A stretch of 64,000 nt of DNA from Volvox africanus (Eukaryota; Chlorophyta; Chlorophyceae; Chlamydomonadales; Volvocaceae). The stretch spans positions 871,001-935,000 of the forward strand of contig BSDZ01000027.1 in the NCBI GenBank assembly GCA_030268105.1. The letters run 5' to 3'. The stretch's first letter is position 1. Every line of letters begins with the position of its first letter. Shown here piece after piece: positions 21,833-34,189 of this stretch. The position numbers were made by a program, and so were the translations under genes. Below the pieces are notes generated by a model that searched no databases, was not told the DNA's origin, and worked only from the letters and a program-made list of their open reading frames with translations.

Positions 21833-24800
21833 ATGGGGCGGGCTCTTGCATCGTCTTCCCATCCTGCAGCTACAGCAGCATCAGTGGCAACAGCTACAGC
21901 AACAGTATTATCGGGGCATATCAACCACATCTACTATCTCATACAAGTACGTACTGTTGGCCCTGGGATTAGAACAGACGATCCGTGTGTCTCAGCAGGT
22001 TCGGTTGATTACTCCAGTGACGGGGTGGTGCAATGGCGACTCGGAGGACTGGCACACACGTGGGGACTGATGGGCATCAATTGGGTACTGGCTATTGGGT
22101 ACGGGGTGCTGTCCCCTGAAAATCCACAAGAGTAGTTTCTCAGGTGCCTTATGGTGAGGTTCCCACGTTAAAATCTTCGTTTTCCACAGTTTTTTTACGA
22201 TCGTTTTAGATTGACTAATTCAATTGGCCCTTAATTCAACCCTCCCCACTTCCCATGGTGGGACACAGGTTCGATTCCCACCTCACTCGTTACAACAAAG
22301 CTAAAGTAGCCAACAGAGATAATTTTCAGGTTTGGGGGTAGTACCTTATGGGAGGTTGGGTGCCGTGGTCCTGTGGTCCTGTGTCTTATAACAGAGCTTC
22401 TGGAAAAGTGATACAATTGTGCAAGAACCCAAAGTCCAGTTGCATCAGGTGCACTGTTCAAATCCCTGAATTCCATTACTTTTTCATCCAGGCTAAAATG
22501 TTGTTAGCACTCTCCTAGGTGTCTTTGACCAGAGCTGGGATACTGGGAAAATGCGTCGCAGTACAAAGTACAATGATAGAATGGTATATCCACCCCGTTT
22601 TGCTGCAACTTAAACGTAAACCCCCCTCCCATATACATCACAGCGCTTCCGTGACAGCGGCCGGGACGCCCGTGTGGCGGCAGACATCCTTCAAGAAGGC
22701 GAACTGTCGGATCGACGAGGTGGTCGTCGGGGCCGCAGTGATGCGGATAAGGCCCTCCTGGAGCTCCGATCTATGGTGCATGACTGCCGTGATCTGAGAT
22801 CCATGCAGGTACGGCAGGAATGGGGAATGCAACTGCGCAACCGTGCCAGGTTAGAAATTGCCCCCAGGGACCCGATTTCAGGCACCGGCATAAATCGCTT
22901 TAACGATTTGGTAAAATTGTAATATTGTAAAATCTTAAATCAATATCCATTCAAACGTTAACTGTTAATGGTATGGTGGTGCATCTGCCTAAAGCTTCTA
23001 ACGGGTAACGGCTGTGGTGTGAGGTGGTAATGTAGTGACACGTGGACCCTACCGTACGGCCGGTATGTAATGACACATCAACCTCGCCGTACACGTCGTA
23101 GGTGCTTGTCCGCGAGTGCGCTGGTGACATGGACAGCTTCCTCGTCTGCAGCGTGCTTGGCAGACTTCCACAGCTAAAGCAGGTAATGAAGGGGTGTCGT
23201 CAGAGGGTTGGGCACAGAGACAGCCATCTGCTCCTCCTCTGGGCTCTACGTGCGCTGCGCTGTGTTGCGTTGCGGTGCAGTGCCTACGCCTACACCAAGC
23301 AGGCAGACAGGCAGGCAGCTGGACAGATAGGCAAAGGGGCTTTCAAGAAACTATTCGCTGGAAAGAATGCGTGGGCAGTGGGGCGGGTGGCAAAACGTGA
23401 GCAAACGCCCTGGTAAACTGTACCCGCCCGGAGGTCGCAGTCGATATCACCACTGCCCACAACATTGCCCACAACACTGCCCACACCACACCACCTTACT
23501 CCGTCCTATCCCATCGCAGGATACCCCAGCCGCGGTGGGACCTGAGGGGCTCGCACGACGTGTGGCGGAGGCGTTGATGAAGCGATTGGAGGTGAGATGG
23601 AGCAGAAAAAGATAAAACTGAATGATAGATACGGACATTAAGCCTTTGGCGTGAGGTCTCTTTGGGAAACCTCCTATCTTCAAATAACGTTACGACATCA
23701 AAATTGGATCTTCTCAATCCTGATGAGCCGATGTTATATTATATATTTGTGTGTGTGTGCGTGGGTGTAATAATTTATATGGTGGACATGACTGCTAAAG
23801 ATGACAATGATAATGATGCTGATCAAGTAGGAAGCTAAAAGTGCATCCTATCGCTGTCAAATGTTGCCAGGTCCTCACTCCCGACACTTCCCCGGGCAAT
23901 CTGGCCCACGCCATGATTGGCCTTGCTAACGCCGGCTTCCTGCCGCAACGACCGCTGTTGGCGGCGGTCGTGGCGCGCCTCAGTGCCAATGGGCACCGCG
24001 GCGGCACCGTCGCGGCAGACGCAGACGCCAAGGCCGTCTCCAAGCTTCTCTCCGCCACCGCAAAGTTTCTCGATCTGTTTAAGATCCAAGGGCTGCCCAA
24101 GGGACCGCCCTCCTCCCGGTCAACGAAGTTGGAGGCGGGCGGGGATGGTAGTCAGGGCGACGAGGACGCAGCAGAGGGGGTTGTGGGGGATGTGCTGAGG
24201 AAGCAGTTATGGCCAGTGCTTCTGGAGGCAGCTGAGGTGAAGCTGCTGCGGGCGCTCGGGGAGGAGGCGTCGAGTGGAAGGGCAGCGGCGGCGGCGGCGG
24301 CAGCGGCGCGGCGGCGTGGCAATGGGGCCACGGAAGAGGACGACTCCATGCCGCAGGTACATCCACATACGGCACATCTGCTGTGTAGCGGCTATGTGTT
24401 TTGTTTTTCGCCGGACACACCGACATTGTTCTTCTCCTGCGTGTCTGCGCGTGCAATCCGATATATGCATCTCTTAGAGACCGCCAATCCTTACGCCGCT
24501 AGGGTTTTAACATTCTTCACTGTTTTTATCGCCTTTGTGGGTCATTTCATCATCCTATCATTCTATCCATTCACCCTAAGCATCTTCGGAAAACTCATCT
24601 CTTCCTGACTCTCCGCTTCCTCGCATCGTGTGAGACCGCTCTGTGTGTGTGTGTGTGTTCAGACCGCTCTGCGCTTCATTTGCATCGCGCTAGCATTGGT
24701 GCGGGAGACACATCCTGGGACCTGGACCGCCGCAGCACGGCTAGCAGCACGCCATGCCGCGGAGCTGCAGCCCGCAGTTGCTGCCGCTGTGGCGCGATCG

Positions 24801-25763
24801 TATGCTGTCGCCGGCGGCTCAGCACTCGACGGCGGCAAGGCGAAGCTGTTTGAGGCGGTTTGGGGAGCCCTTGGCCCGCAGGTAGAGGGTCTGGATGTGC
24901 AAGTGCAACTGGATTTGTTGATCGCGGCGTTGAAGCTCGCGGCAGGGAAGGTTAGCGGGGCCGCCACAGCGGCAGCTGCCGCCGCTCAGGCTGTGCCGGT
25001 GCTATGCGGCTTACTCGCGGTACGGGTTCCAGCTCTCAGCGTCTCTGATGCATCAAACCTGATGGTTTCTTTGGCAGAATTGCACACGAAAAGTGTGGCG
25101 CATGCGTCAGACGCAGCGGCTGCCGCTGCAGGTGGCGGCGCCACGGCTGCTCCTGCTGCTGTGCAGTGGCAGAAGCATTCATATGGCGCGCTGCCGCGGC
25201 TGCTAGGGGACTTGTTGATATTGCGCGGTTTTGAGGGTTTTGGAGGGCCCAGATTCGCCTCAGCGACCCTGGCGCTTGGTCTCCTAGGCCACGTGGATTC
25301 TGCATTCTGGCGGCAACTGGCGGCGGCGGCGCTGCCGGAGGTGCCCCGTATGGACGGAACAACGCTTAGCCGTCTGATGGGCGCGTTCCTTACCGCCGCC
25401 TTAGCGGCGGAGGCGCCTGGGGCGACAGTCGGTGCCGCCGCCGTCACCATCCCGGCACCGAGCCCAGCACTGGTGGCGGAGGCGCACGCTCGTGTTCAGT
25501 CGCTGCTAAGTAGTGACGGAGCGCCTTCCGGCAAGCCGCTGTTCCACATGGTGCGGGCATTGGCGGAGTGGCCGCTGCCAGGAGGCGGCGGGGATGTTGC
25601 GGTGCTGAGCACGCTGGCGGACAGATTGCTGGCGGACGGGGTCGGTGCAGGGGAGGTAGCAGCGGCGCCGGTTACGGTGCGTCAGCGGCTCGCAGTGGCG
25701 CTCCGTCGGGCTGGGCTTGGGGATCATGCACTTGTTGCACGGCTCGGGGTAATGGCGCATTAA
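21833..25763 (+). CDS. Organelle-targeted helical-repeat protein, OPR/FASTK-like (putative)
   Basis: Six exons, all joined in phase 0 (21833-21946, 22644-22808, 23102-23182, 23520-23591, 23871-24356, 24663-25763), give 672 residues. The N-terminus (MGRALASSSHPAATAASVAT) is Ala/Ser/Thr-rich without acids and looks like a plastid or mitochondrial transit peptide. The body is a chain of helix pairs: LRSMQVLVRECAGDMDSFLV, SVLGRLPQLKQ, GNLAHAMIGLANAGFL, LSVSDASNLMVSLAEL, ATLALGLLGHVDSAFW. Short helical units with conserved L-A-G positions resemble octotricopeptide/FASTK-like organelle RNA-binding proteins of green algae, which act on plastid or mitochondrial mRNAs. No RAP domain is present and the repeats are degenerate, so family assignment is an inference. 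A poly-Ala/Arg linker lies around residue 280. Exon 6 is preceded by a (GT)n tract serving as polypyrimidine tract. Confidence 0.7.
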
Positions 25764-27662
25764 CAACCCATTCACTGACAAACCTTTCGGCTGGATGCTG
25801 GGGAACTCGTTAAGGGCATTCGTGTGGGAGAATGATACCGCCTGCATTCTGGTGTGGGAGGACGATGCTAGGCGGGTGGAAGACGGGGAGAGAAAAAGCC
25901 TTCGACGGCAGCAGCGACAATTGCCAAACGGGTATTGCTGCTTCTGCGGTGGTGGAACCGTTGGCTGTTTGCAGTTCAGCGTTCAGGGGTGGTTCTCTGT
26001 CTGCCTTTTACAGAGCATTGTTCAGATCCTTGTCGCGGATACAACCTTACGTGTAAATGTCGTTTCCTCCTAACAGATGTTGTTTGGGGGAGATGTGTTA
26101 TGTGCGGCGAATCAAGTCGTTATCATCTCTTCAAATTCGTCTCTTCCGTATCGAATGAGGACTGCGTAGATTCTGAGCTTCCGACTTGGAGGGGACCGCC
26201 TCGCCGCTCACATGTGATGAGGCGTATGTAGTGAATCATGAACATACACTCAGGCCAGTCATTTACGAGGGCTTTTTAATACGAAGCTGTCGCAAAACAT
26301 GTGACGCTACGTTCCAGGTAACCATCCCTGCCAGAATAGCTCCTGATGCAGTAGAAGACCGCGATGACGCATGTCTTCGGGAAGTGCCATTGTCAAAAGG
26401 TTGGCGTCTAGGTCCGTCACGAGACCAACGCACACATGCCAACCTGGTTGAGAGCAAATCCATTGTTCTGATGTTGTTGTGCATCCGTTGATGATTGGGG
26501 ATATATACATATATACGGGTGCACCGTACAGGTCGTATGTCCCGTGTTAAGCACACGAAGGCAACCGTTTTCAACTTAGACAGCCATGCTTACCAATAAT
26601 CAATTCCGGTGCTTAAAAACCGTACCTTCTCTACCCTACGTAATCCATTAGTCAGTTTGTACGAATAATCCAGTAATTATGCCCAGCTGGGGGTACAAAC
26701 GCCCAGATGATCCCACTCCCCAGCAAGACCCACCCTAAGTCCACCTCCTCTTCAAGACGGGTCAACTTTCCAAACATACACACACGCATACACCCCGGGT
26801 TAGCTTTATTGACACGTTTATGCCGCACATAAAGACACACACACACACACATACACCGCCTATCCTGAGCCGCTCGCCACATTTGTACTTCCATATCATC
26901 ATCGTCATCATCATTTTACGGAAATCGCAACATTGTGAGTGGTTTCTTCGGGTTTGGCTTCTTAGGGTCTCGGAGAACGATGACACACCATCTCGTCCTC
27001 CTCAGGAAAACACAGAAAATAATACGTCACTGATTACCGTCAGCGTCTCACTCCCTGGCGGGCTCATGTACTGCCAATCGCAAAAATGGCGTTTGCAGGA
27101 TTTTTGAGCTCCATAGGGTCGAGAGGAGATGAGGCAAGGCTTTGGTACTTCGCAGGGCAGGCGAGCACTGGCTAACCATGCGCAGCCCCACATGAAATTG
27201 TGGTAAGGCAGTTACGAGTCGTACGTAGAAATATCCGTGCGTTACGCACAGCCGCTGGTAATTGCAAAGACAACGCACACGCTCGTTCGCTTCTCCGGAC
27301 ATCAGGTAGGAAAACAGGTACGTGTAGGAAAACATATTGACCTCACCGCAAGGGAGCATTAGTAATCACGTTAACAACTCTCAACGGCTGCGCACTGGCG
27401 GCTGGGGCCATCTGTTACGCACATGCACGGGCCCCCTCTCTCCTTTGCCAGTTACTTAACTTATTTTTAGCAATTCCGGTCGAGGTCTGCGTTCGATTAT
27501 CATCGCATATTACTAATCCTCGTTTTCCTGCCGCAGCTCTCAAATATGATGCATGCCTACTGCATTGGTACTTCTCTTATGAGATCACCGCGTGATCGTG
27601 GGGACCGCGGGACCACGCCTGCCGGCTCCTGGTCCTCAAAATGCCCTTGTTCCTGTTCCTTC
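25764..27662. other. 1.9-kb intergenic region, no gene seen
   Basis: It lies between the 3' ends of convergent genes. TGTAA at about 26051 could polyadenylate the helical-repeat gene. A short CA microsatellite lies at 26836-26851. No exon set could be supported. Confidence 0.5.
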
Positions 27663-28654
27663 TCATACGCGGCCGAAGATGATGGGCTTCGCCGTCGCCA
27701 CAATTGCCATGGCTTCGTCCGTCAGATCCTAAAAACGGGGGCAATCCGGACGCATTTAGCGGGCCACAAGCAACATATGGAAAAAAGCCATGTAACTTCG
27801 TCAAGCAGTGAGAGCAGTGTGCCACAGCAAGATAGACCTGGCCCGAGAGGATTTTAAAAGAGAATTGGGATGTCGAAATTACGTTCCAGTGTTAATACTC
27901 TCGAGGGCCAAAAAAAATGAAACGCTAAGGATGTCTCCGCGCTTATACACGATCGGAGCGGAACGTGGCGATGGCAAAAGCGCGTCGAGCTTTGCCGCAA
28001 ACCCGAGAATAGCTGGTTAGATACCCCCAAACCTTATGTATTCGTGCATACACGGCGGACCTACGCAAGCTATGCGCGACAGGATGCCGGTGACTAAGAC
28101 GGGGTTTTATCGGGGCTAAAAAGCCTTACCTCGGGGACGTTGAGGAAACGCAAGGTTTCCAACAGGTGACCCGCGACCAAGTCAAAATGAAGCTCTTTCA
28201 GGCCTTGTTCCTCGATAAGGCGTTTATGAGCTTTGAATAGGTCCCGTCCTTCGTACGCGCCAGCGCCTCCAAAGACATAGGTCATGAAGGCAGCCTACGG
28301 ATGGACGCAAATGTAAATCAAAGGTTAATTTTGTATTTGCGGCAAGTTTTTGTTGAGACGGATCCGGGTTATGTAACAAGATGGTGTAGGACAGGCGATG
28401 AATTGGAGCTACGGAAAGTAATGTTTGTCAAAATGATGATGGTTGTATATAGCTACCTGCTTGCGCCTCTGCTTCTTCATGTCAATTCCTTCAAAAAATC
28501 GTACCAGCTCGGGATCAGCAATAATCCGATTGTAAAAAATGTCCACAGCAGCTTCAATAGCTGCTACGCCTCCAACGCGCTCATATAGTGTCGGTACAGA
28601 TGCAATGCTAGAATTTGCATCCATTGCGGGCGATGGCGCAGCTGCGGACGACAT
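27663..28654 (-). CDS. THB: Truncated haemoglobin, group 1 (TrHbN / THB type)
   Basis: Haem protein of the 2-on-2 globin family; algal members are linked to NO dioxygenation and nitrate/nitrite metabolism or hypoxia. Three phase-0 exons (28654-28457, 28294-28130, 27728-27663) give 142 residues. A short Ala/Ser-rich leader precedes the globin fold: TLYERVGGVAAIEAAVDIFY (helices A-B, with the B-helix Phe-Tyr), ADPELVRFFEGIDMKKQRRK, AAFMTYVFGGAGAYEGRD, the F-helix proximal His89 in LFKAHKRL, then FDLVAGHLLETLRFLNVPE. The last exon closes helix H (DLTDEAMAIVATAKPIIFG). The glycine motifs VGG and FGG typical of truncated globins are both present. The leader is too short to call a targeting peptide, so a cytosolic location is the simplest reading. 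Confidence 0.95.
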
Positions 28655-29278
28655 GATGCTTTATAAACACCTCAGTAGGGAATTGCAAAGGGATATGATT
28701 AGGTTTGGGAAATTATCTGGATTAATAAATAGATCACTTCTCGTAATGCCCCGCCTTTGGAAAATTCGTGGGGCGCTTCCGTACCCATATCGGGACCACA
28801 TCCAATTGATGACGGTTATTACAAAACGCATTAGCTTTTGAATAGTAATATGCAGACAGACACTATATAACAGTATACTTCTAATACCCCAATGGCGGCA
28901 TACAACTCTGGTTGCGCCGGCTGTCGCCAGCGCAACCGAACTGCCGTCGACAAGGTTACATAAACTCTGAGGTAATGATTTTATATTTTGATCTATTTTA
29001 ATTGTTTCATCATATGAAATTAACGAGCCCGAAGTAACGGTATTTTGGATGTTCATAGGTGCATATCGTTTGCCGTTGGCAGAGCTTTGGTTATCATAGC
29101 CGCAATGGTTGCAATGCGGCTATAATAACCAGAGCTCTGCGCTGATTATAACTGACCAGCTGTGCAACAGACTTCAGCGCGGATGACGTAAACACCGTCA
29201 GAATTCGTCGTACATCTCATGGTATGACTGCGGTCAATTGCTGCACTCTTTCGCACCAGATGTTACAGAGATCTAGTT
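28655..29278. other. Spacer upstream of the globin gene
   Basis: No coding exon is seen. It contains the 60-nt inverted repeat at 29080-29139 and a smaller one near 28910-28937 (GGTTGCGC / GCGCAACC). Confidence 0.5.
29080..29139. repeat. Imperfect 25-bp stem inverted repeat (hairpin candidate)
   Basis: CAGAGCTTTGGTTATCATAG at the left is repeated in reverse complement at the right (CTATAATAACCAGAGCTCTG) with two mismatches, and the stem continues through GCCGCA. The loop is about 10 nt. It could be a microRNA-precursor-like hairpin or a tiny fold-back element; the sequence alone does not decide. Confidence 0.7.
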
Positions 29279-29998
29279 TTATCCCCGAAGAGTAGTAAGT
29301 CCATTCGATCTGGAGAAAGACAGCACGCCTTTCATGTCCACAACGCTGGCCGGGAGCCTCTCGAAATTTGGCACAACCTTCATGGACAGTCTTTCACTGG
29401 CCTTTCTGTATATGGTCCAATGCGCAGGTTGCGTTGTGATATACTGATGCCGCCCTACGTGGCTACCCATGACTCCCTAATGTGGCTGGTCCAGTCTGAG
29501 AGATGACGGTGATGTAAAAGCCATTTGGGTCATGAACGTAAAGTTGAGCACATTGAACAAAAGCACATACAGCATTATAGGAGGCCAAATGCATTATGAT
29601 TGTGCCTGCGGCATATCCCCAGATATTCGACGCCGCTTGCCGTCGTTGGCGCAAGGCATGCCTACAGCTTGCTGTCGCGCTAGCTGGTCTCTGTGGTGCC
29701 GCTCTCGGATATGTCGATCCACTGCAATCATGCCAGGAACGTGGATCATGCCGCAATCAGGCACCTTAACACCAGGGGCTTTGTTGTTTTTGCGGAAGCT
29801 CGTGTCTCAAAAAGAGACATGAATCAAACATCATAAATATGTTACTGGATTACCTATAAGAAGTTTAAGCAGCGCAAGCATGACCTCGGCCTCCACGGGA
29901 TTCTGCGCAACGCTGGACGGCTCAACCTCTGGTTGAGTGTTGGTCACAGGAGGTGGCTCCAGATGGTCCACACAGGAAGAGTAGCGGGCTTTATGCAT
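29279..29998 (-). CDS. Unrecognised gene fragment (tentative exons)
   Basis: I do not recognise the product. Exon A (29998-29854, ATG start MHKARYSSCVDHLEPPP, ending MLALLKLLI) joins in phase to exon B starting at 29778 (APGVKVPDCGMIHVPGMIAV, then HIRERHHRDQLARQQAVG). A third frame, ending at a TAA at 29279, reads KVVPNFERLPASVVDMKGVL and begins at an acceptor near 29403. The donor of exon B was not found: the frame closes at TCATAA after ISGDMPQAQS. The gene is therefore either incompletely resolved, missing an exon, or decayed. Confidence 0.3.
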
Positions 29999-30428
29999 GG
30001 TTGGATGATTGCGTTTGGACCGAGTCGATACAAGAATAGGTGACAAGGAAATTTACTGTACCGTGGTTTAGGCGAAGAGCTACAAACAAGCTGTCTAAAT
30101 CGTACAATAAAAACTAAAATCTGCATATTCATCATACATTTATATGGGACAACACATCGCTCCTCTATTTCATTATGACTCTGCACGTCTTCGATTCCCG
30201 CCGAAGTTGGACGAGGCATTACGGCAGCCACACTTTTTTGCATAATCATGGACGAGAGGTAATCTCGTAATGAACTAGCGATATTGATTTCACGCTCTCT
30301 GTCTTATTTTGCTCGGCCATGTTGGCAAACGATAGAAAAGTAACGTCAACACAATACTGTGTTTCGAAAATTGCTGAAACACGAGCCATTTATTATTCTG
30401 TTTTGAACCCAGGAGTATTTCAGTATAA

Positions 30429-33222
30429 ATGCACCTAGTTGTAGTCCAACATGGCCTCTGGGGATACCCCGCGAACACAGCCTATTTGTCGCTCTTATTG
30501 CGGGAGAGGCTAGGTCACAGTTATTTTGTGTTAAATAGTGATGTGAACAGCGGTAATTTGACGTATGACGGAATCGACGTCTGTGGTGACAGACTTTATG
30601 CACTCATCCAAAAGACGATGCAGTCGCTGGCCAGCGCGGGGAGTCCTGTCAGCGCGATTAGTATGATAGGTTACTCGATGGGTGGACTCATACTACGCTA
30701 CGTTGCGGGCAAGCTTTATGCGGAGGGCTTGCTCAACAGAATTATCCCCATGAACTTCATTACTGTCGCAACTCCACACTTAGGGGCCTGGAAGATGCCG
30801 AGCAGCTGGTATAACAGGTGAAGCTTCTAAGGATGAATGTCTAAATATTACACAGCGTCACGACGGCAGTTGGGATGCAGCGTTGACGCGAGTATTCTTT
30901 TGCACCCCGCTCGTTATGCCACTTCATCCAGGCAACATTAATCAAGACACAGCCTTACATTTCAATGAGTTTTCACACAGCATCTCCCGTTTAGCCAATA
31001 TGTAGGAAGGATGTTGATCACTGTTGTTGAAACCATGGGGCTTACCTTCCAAAGGGACGCGGCCTTGTTGGCCGTTTTTGGTGGCGAAATCGTGTGTGCA
31101 CTATGCAAATTCCATGTACATGCTTAATGGCAAGGGAATGTAGCCGGAACCTGTCCGACAACGACTGCTTCTCTGCTCAGCCCATGCCTTACCTTCCCAT
31201 ACCGTGCTGGTCCCCGCCTACCGTCCGTGGCCAACCGCGCAACACCAGGGCCTTCAACTACATGGTCCCCGTCGTGACCAGCCGGTCGGGCTATCAGCTG
31301 GTGCTTCAGGTGGGTTGGGAACATGGTTGACTCTATACCAGAGATTGGCTGGGGAAGTTTTACTTTATCCAAGACTGAACCTATCGGCACACTGAGATTG
31401 GAGGAGGACTAGCCCCATAGCCCCAAGCGTCGCTATGTCGCGGCACCTCCAACAACTGTAACGTAGCGTGTGCACCTGCCAGGTAGTTTTCGCGGCTTTA
31501 AGTGCGCTGTCCAAAACACACAGGACAAGCATACCTGGGGCAAGCCGTTGCTCTGCCTCATGAGTCATCCGGACCTACTCTTCATGCAAGCCCTGCGAAA
31601 GTTCAAGAAGCTGATGCTACTGGCGAACGTGTTTCACGACCGGCCGGTGCCGTACTGCACGGCAGCCATACGGCTCGATAACCCGTACGAAGGAAGCCCG
31701 CCGGTGCCAATCGATCTAAAATACCCCTCCATCGTCATGACGGCCGCTGCTGCCGCCGCTGCGGCCGCGACCAAGCAAGTGACGAACGGGGCTGCTGTCG
31801 TGAAGGCAGTAGCGGGGACCTTGGATGCAGGGGTGGCGGCGGACCGTTCCGGCGGTCCAGAGGCCGCCGTCGTTCAGATATCTGAAGAACTGACGTCAAC
31901 ACCGTTGGCGGCGCCGCGGCGGCCACTTCGCAGTACCTACCTGCCCTTCCTCCTCCTTGTGTTTCTGCCGTTGGCGCTTCCCGTGTTGGGACTTATGGTC
32001 CTAACGGGCCGCATCCACCATAGAAAGATCATGCGTACGGGGCTGGATTTCTCCTGGATCCAGCAGCACCAGATGCTAAACGGGGTGGATTCGGATTCTA
32101 CTTCAAAATCCGAAACCCAAACCCAGATCCGCCCACCGACTACGGCGCCGCCAGCAGGCCGTAACACTGAGCAGCAATTAGCCGCATCTGGCAAGCCGGA
32201 CAGCCTGCCTTCTGGCATTGAGTGCCCGTCCGCTCCGGAGCTTCCGGCGCAGCGATCAAGCAGCAAGATCTTATCAGTGCCGCCGCCGCCGCAGTCAGCG
32301 GCGGCGGAAGCTGGGGCTGGAACAGGGCCAATGTCGGAGACGGCCGCACCGGCGCCACCCACAGCCGCTGGGGCCCTCGATGATGGCGCGGATGGGGTGG
32401 TGGTTTCGGAGCAGAGCGTACTGTTACACGATGGCATCGTGGAGCTACCTGCGGAATTACACCATGTGCAGCAATGGCTTGTGGAGCAGGTGGGTCGGCG
32501 GATGCCACATTTCGTCGTTCGTCGTACTTACGGGCCGGATGTGATGTGAGCTTATGATGGGATAAACTATTTATCTCGCATGACTGGGTGCGGTGAGTAG
32601 CACTACTGGTCTAGTGCCCTTGGGTTACTTGCGTTGGCGTTGGTTTCCTGGCCCGTCCGAAGTCTCGATCCGGGGCTAGCAGGCGAACTAATAAGTAACA
32701 AGGCACAATATCAGCATTACTTGCTAGTGTCAGTGTTCGCATGGTACCAGTAAGCAATTGGAAAAACATGCGAAGTATGGGTGAGATTTCTCTGTGCGCA
32801 CCACACAAGTCCTTTCCCCCACTGCCACTCTGCCGGCTGCCACTCCCAGACGGCTGCCCTTCCCATTGCCGTATATAATTCTTTCACGCACACACACCCT
32901 CCTCACTACCACCAGCAGCATAAGTTACAGCTTTCGTTAAGTACTATATGCGTCCTTACGTTTCGATGCCCGGGTCCATTCTTTCATCCTATTAAAACCT
33001 CATCCTATTGAAACCCCCACAAATACCCTCACCATGCCTCACTCCCGCATCCGTTGTGTGTGCAACTCGGCATCGCAGCTCAACACGCTGCCATGGCAGA
33101 AGGTGGATGTGGACTGCCGGGACTTGCACGCGCATGCCGCTATTATAATGCGCAACCCCTCACGTTTCACACACAACCAAGACGTCCTGGACTATCTCAT
33201 TGACCATTTCCTTCAAAACTGA
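30429..33222 (+). CDS. DUF676 / ROG1-type alpha/beta-hydrolase (putative lipase)
   Basis: Predicted serine esterase acting on acyl lipids, like yeast Rog1-family lipases. Four exons (30429-30817, 31249-31309, 31524-32489, 33079-33222) join in phase to 519 residues. The N-terminus shows MHLVVVQHGLWGYP (oxyanion region HGLWG), then the nucleophile elbow GYSMGG with Ser83, and FITVATPHLGAW. Asp189 in NVFHDRPVPYCTA and His491 in RDLHAHAAIIMRN are the best candidates for the rest of the triad. A hydrophobic segment (about residues 288-311, LPFLLLVFLPLALPVLGLMV) suggests membrane anchoring, and a roughly 150-residue Ala/Pro/Ser low-complexity stretch sits between it and the C-terminal domain. Exon 3 stays open to a stop at 32547, but splicing at 32489 restores the conserved C-terminus, so I chose the spliced form. 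Confidence 0.9.
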
Positions 33223-34189
33223 GGAGGCGGTCCGGGATTGCGACATGATGGATTCCTTGCTTCCCTTCTTAAGCGCTGCATGAACTCCTTAAATTTCTAT
33301 GGGCTCCGTTTCCTTGATGAGGTGCCCCACTTGACCGTGGCTCGGATGTGGGACGGCGACTTAGGAGGAATTTTTAAACTCTCTTGACCGACATCTAGAC
33401 TGGAAACAGCAGTGAAGGTTTGTCGCAGGATGTTCAAGGACGTTCAGTGGAGTGGAGTGATTAAGCACCAGAGGTTCCGCAGTTTCGTGGGACTCGTTAG
33501 GGCCGAACAACAATCCCTAGTTGAAGCAGCTGCCAGGTGGCCCCCCTGGCTGAATGCTTCAGATCCACCAAACGCATCCTGTGCTTTCTGGTGTAGGAGG
33601 CTGAGTTGAACGGTAGGCAACATCCAAGTAACCTCCGCTTGGGTTTCATGTGTTTTTTGTGGTACTGGTACCGATACGGGTAAGATTGTGTTATTGTTTG
33701 GCGCCAGTCTACTGCAATCTTCGGATGATGGAGAGAATGTAGCCCGCGCCCTTGTGTCCCTCTCACAGATACGTGCGAGTGAACCGTCACGAAGATATGA
33801 CCTTATGTGCGTGTGTGAGAGGGCAAGCTCGTTACGGACATGCACCCTTGTGTAGTCGCGTGTGCGTGTATCGTTCGTGCTTAGGGATATAATAAAACTA
33901 TTATTGCAATAACAGGATGAAGAAGTGCCTGCCAGAGCCAGGCGCGCGCATGTTTCGAAACTGGCGACGATGTACGCCTTGCCAAACTGAGAGCGTGGGC
34001 GTTGAACTGGGCGGTGTGCTGCCTGTACAAGGTTTACCTTACGGTCAGATTTGCGCAATAGCCCCCTTGCGCCGCACTATAATTACAGACGGCACGGAAG
34101 GAGGGGCACCAGAGCAATTTGTTATTTGTAGCAGCCCCGACGCCTGTACAGTGTTGTGCGGAGCCAAAAAATAGGAAACTGGCTGGCGA
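33223..34189. other. Spacer between convergent genes
   Basis: A 204-codon open frame on the minus strand (34058-33444) and a shorter plus-strand one (33917-34174) occur, but neither shows paired splice sites, conserved motifs or helical periodicity. I treat the region as spacer. Confidence 0.4.

Noticed and set aside
22255..22295. tRNA gene suggested by GGTTCGATTCCCACC
   Set aside because: The T-stem does not pair properly (ACAGG against CCCAC) and no matching acceptor or anticodon arms are present.
32490..32549. Stop at 32547-32549 as the end of the DUF676 lipase
   Set aside because: The donor after CAG at 32489 joins in phase to 33079 and restores the conserved C-terminal VDVDCRDLHAHAAII region, so the read-through end is intron.
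33444..34058. 204-codon minus-strand open frame
   Set aside because: No splice partners, motifs or coding-like periodicity; the amino-acid mix looks like translated spacer.
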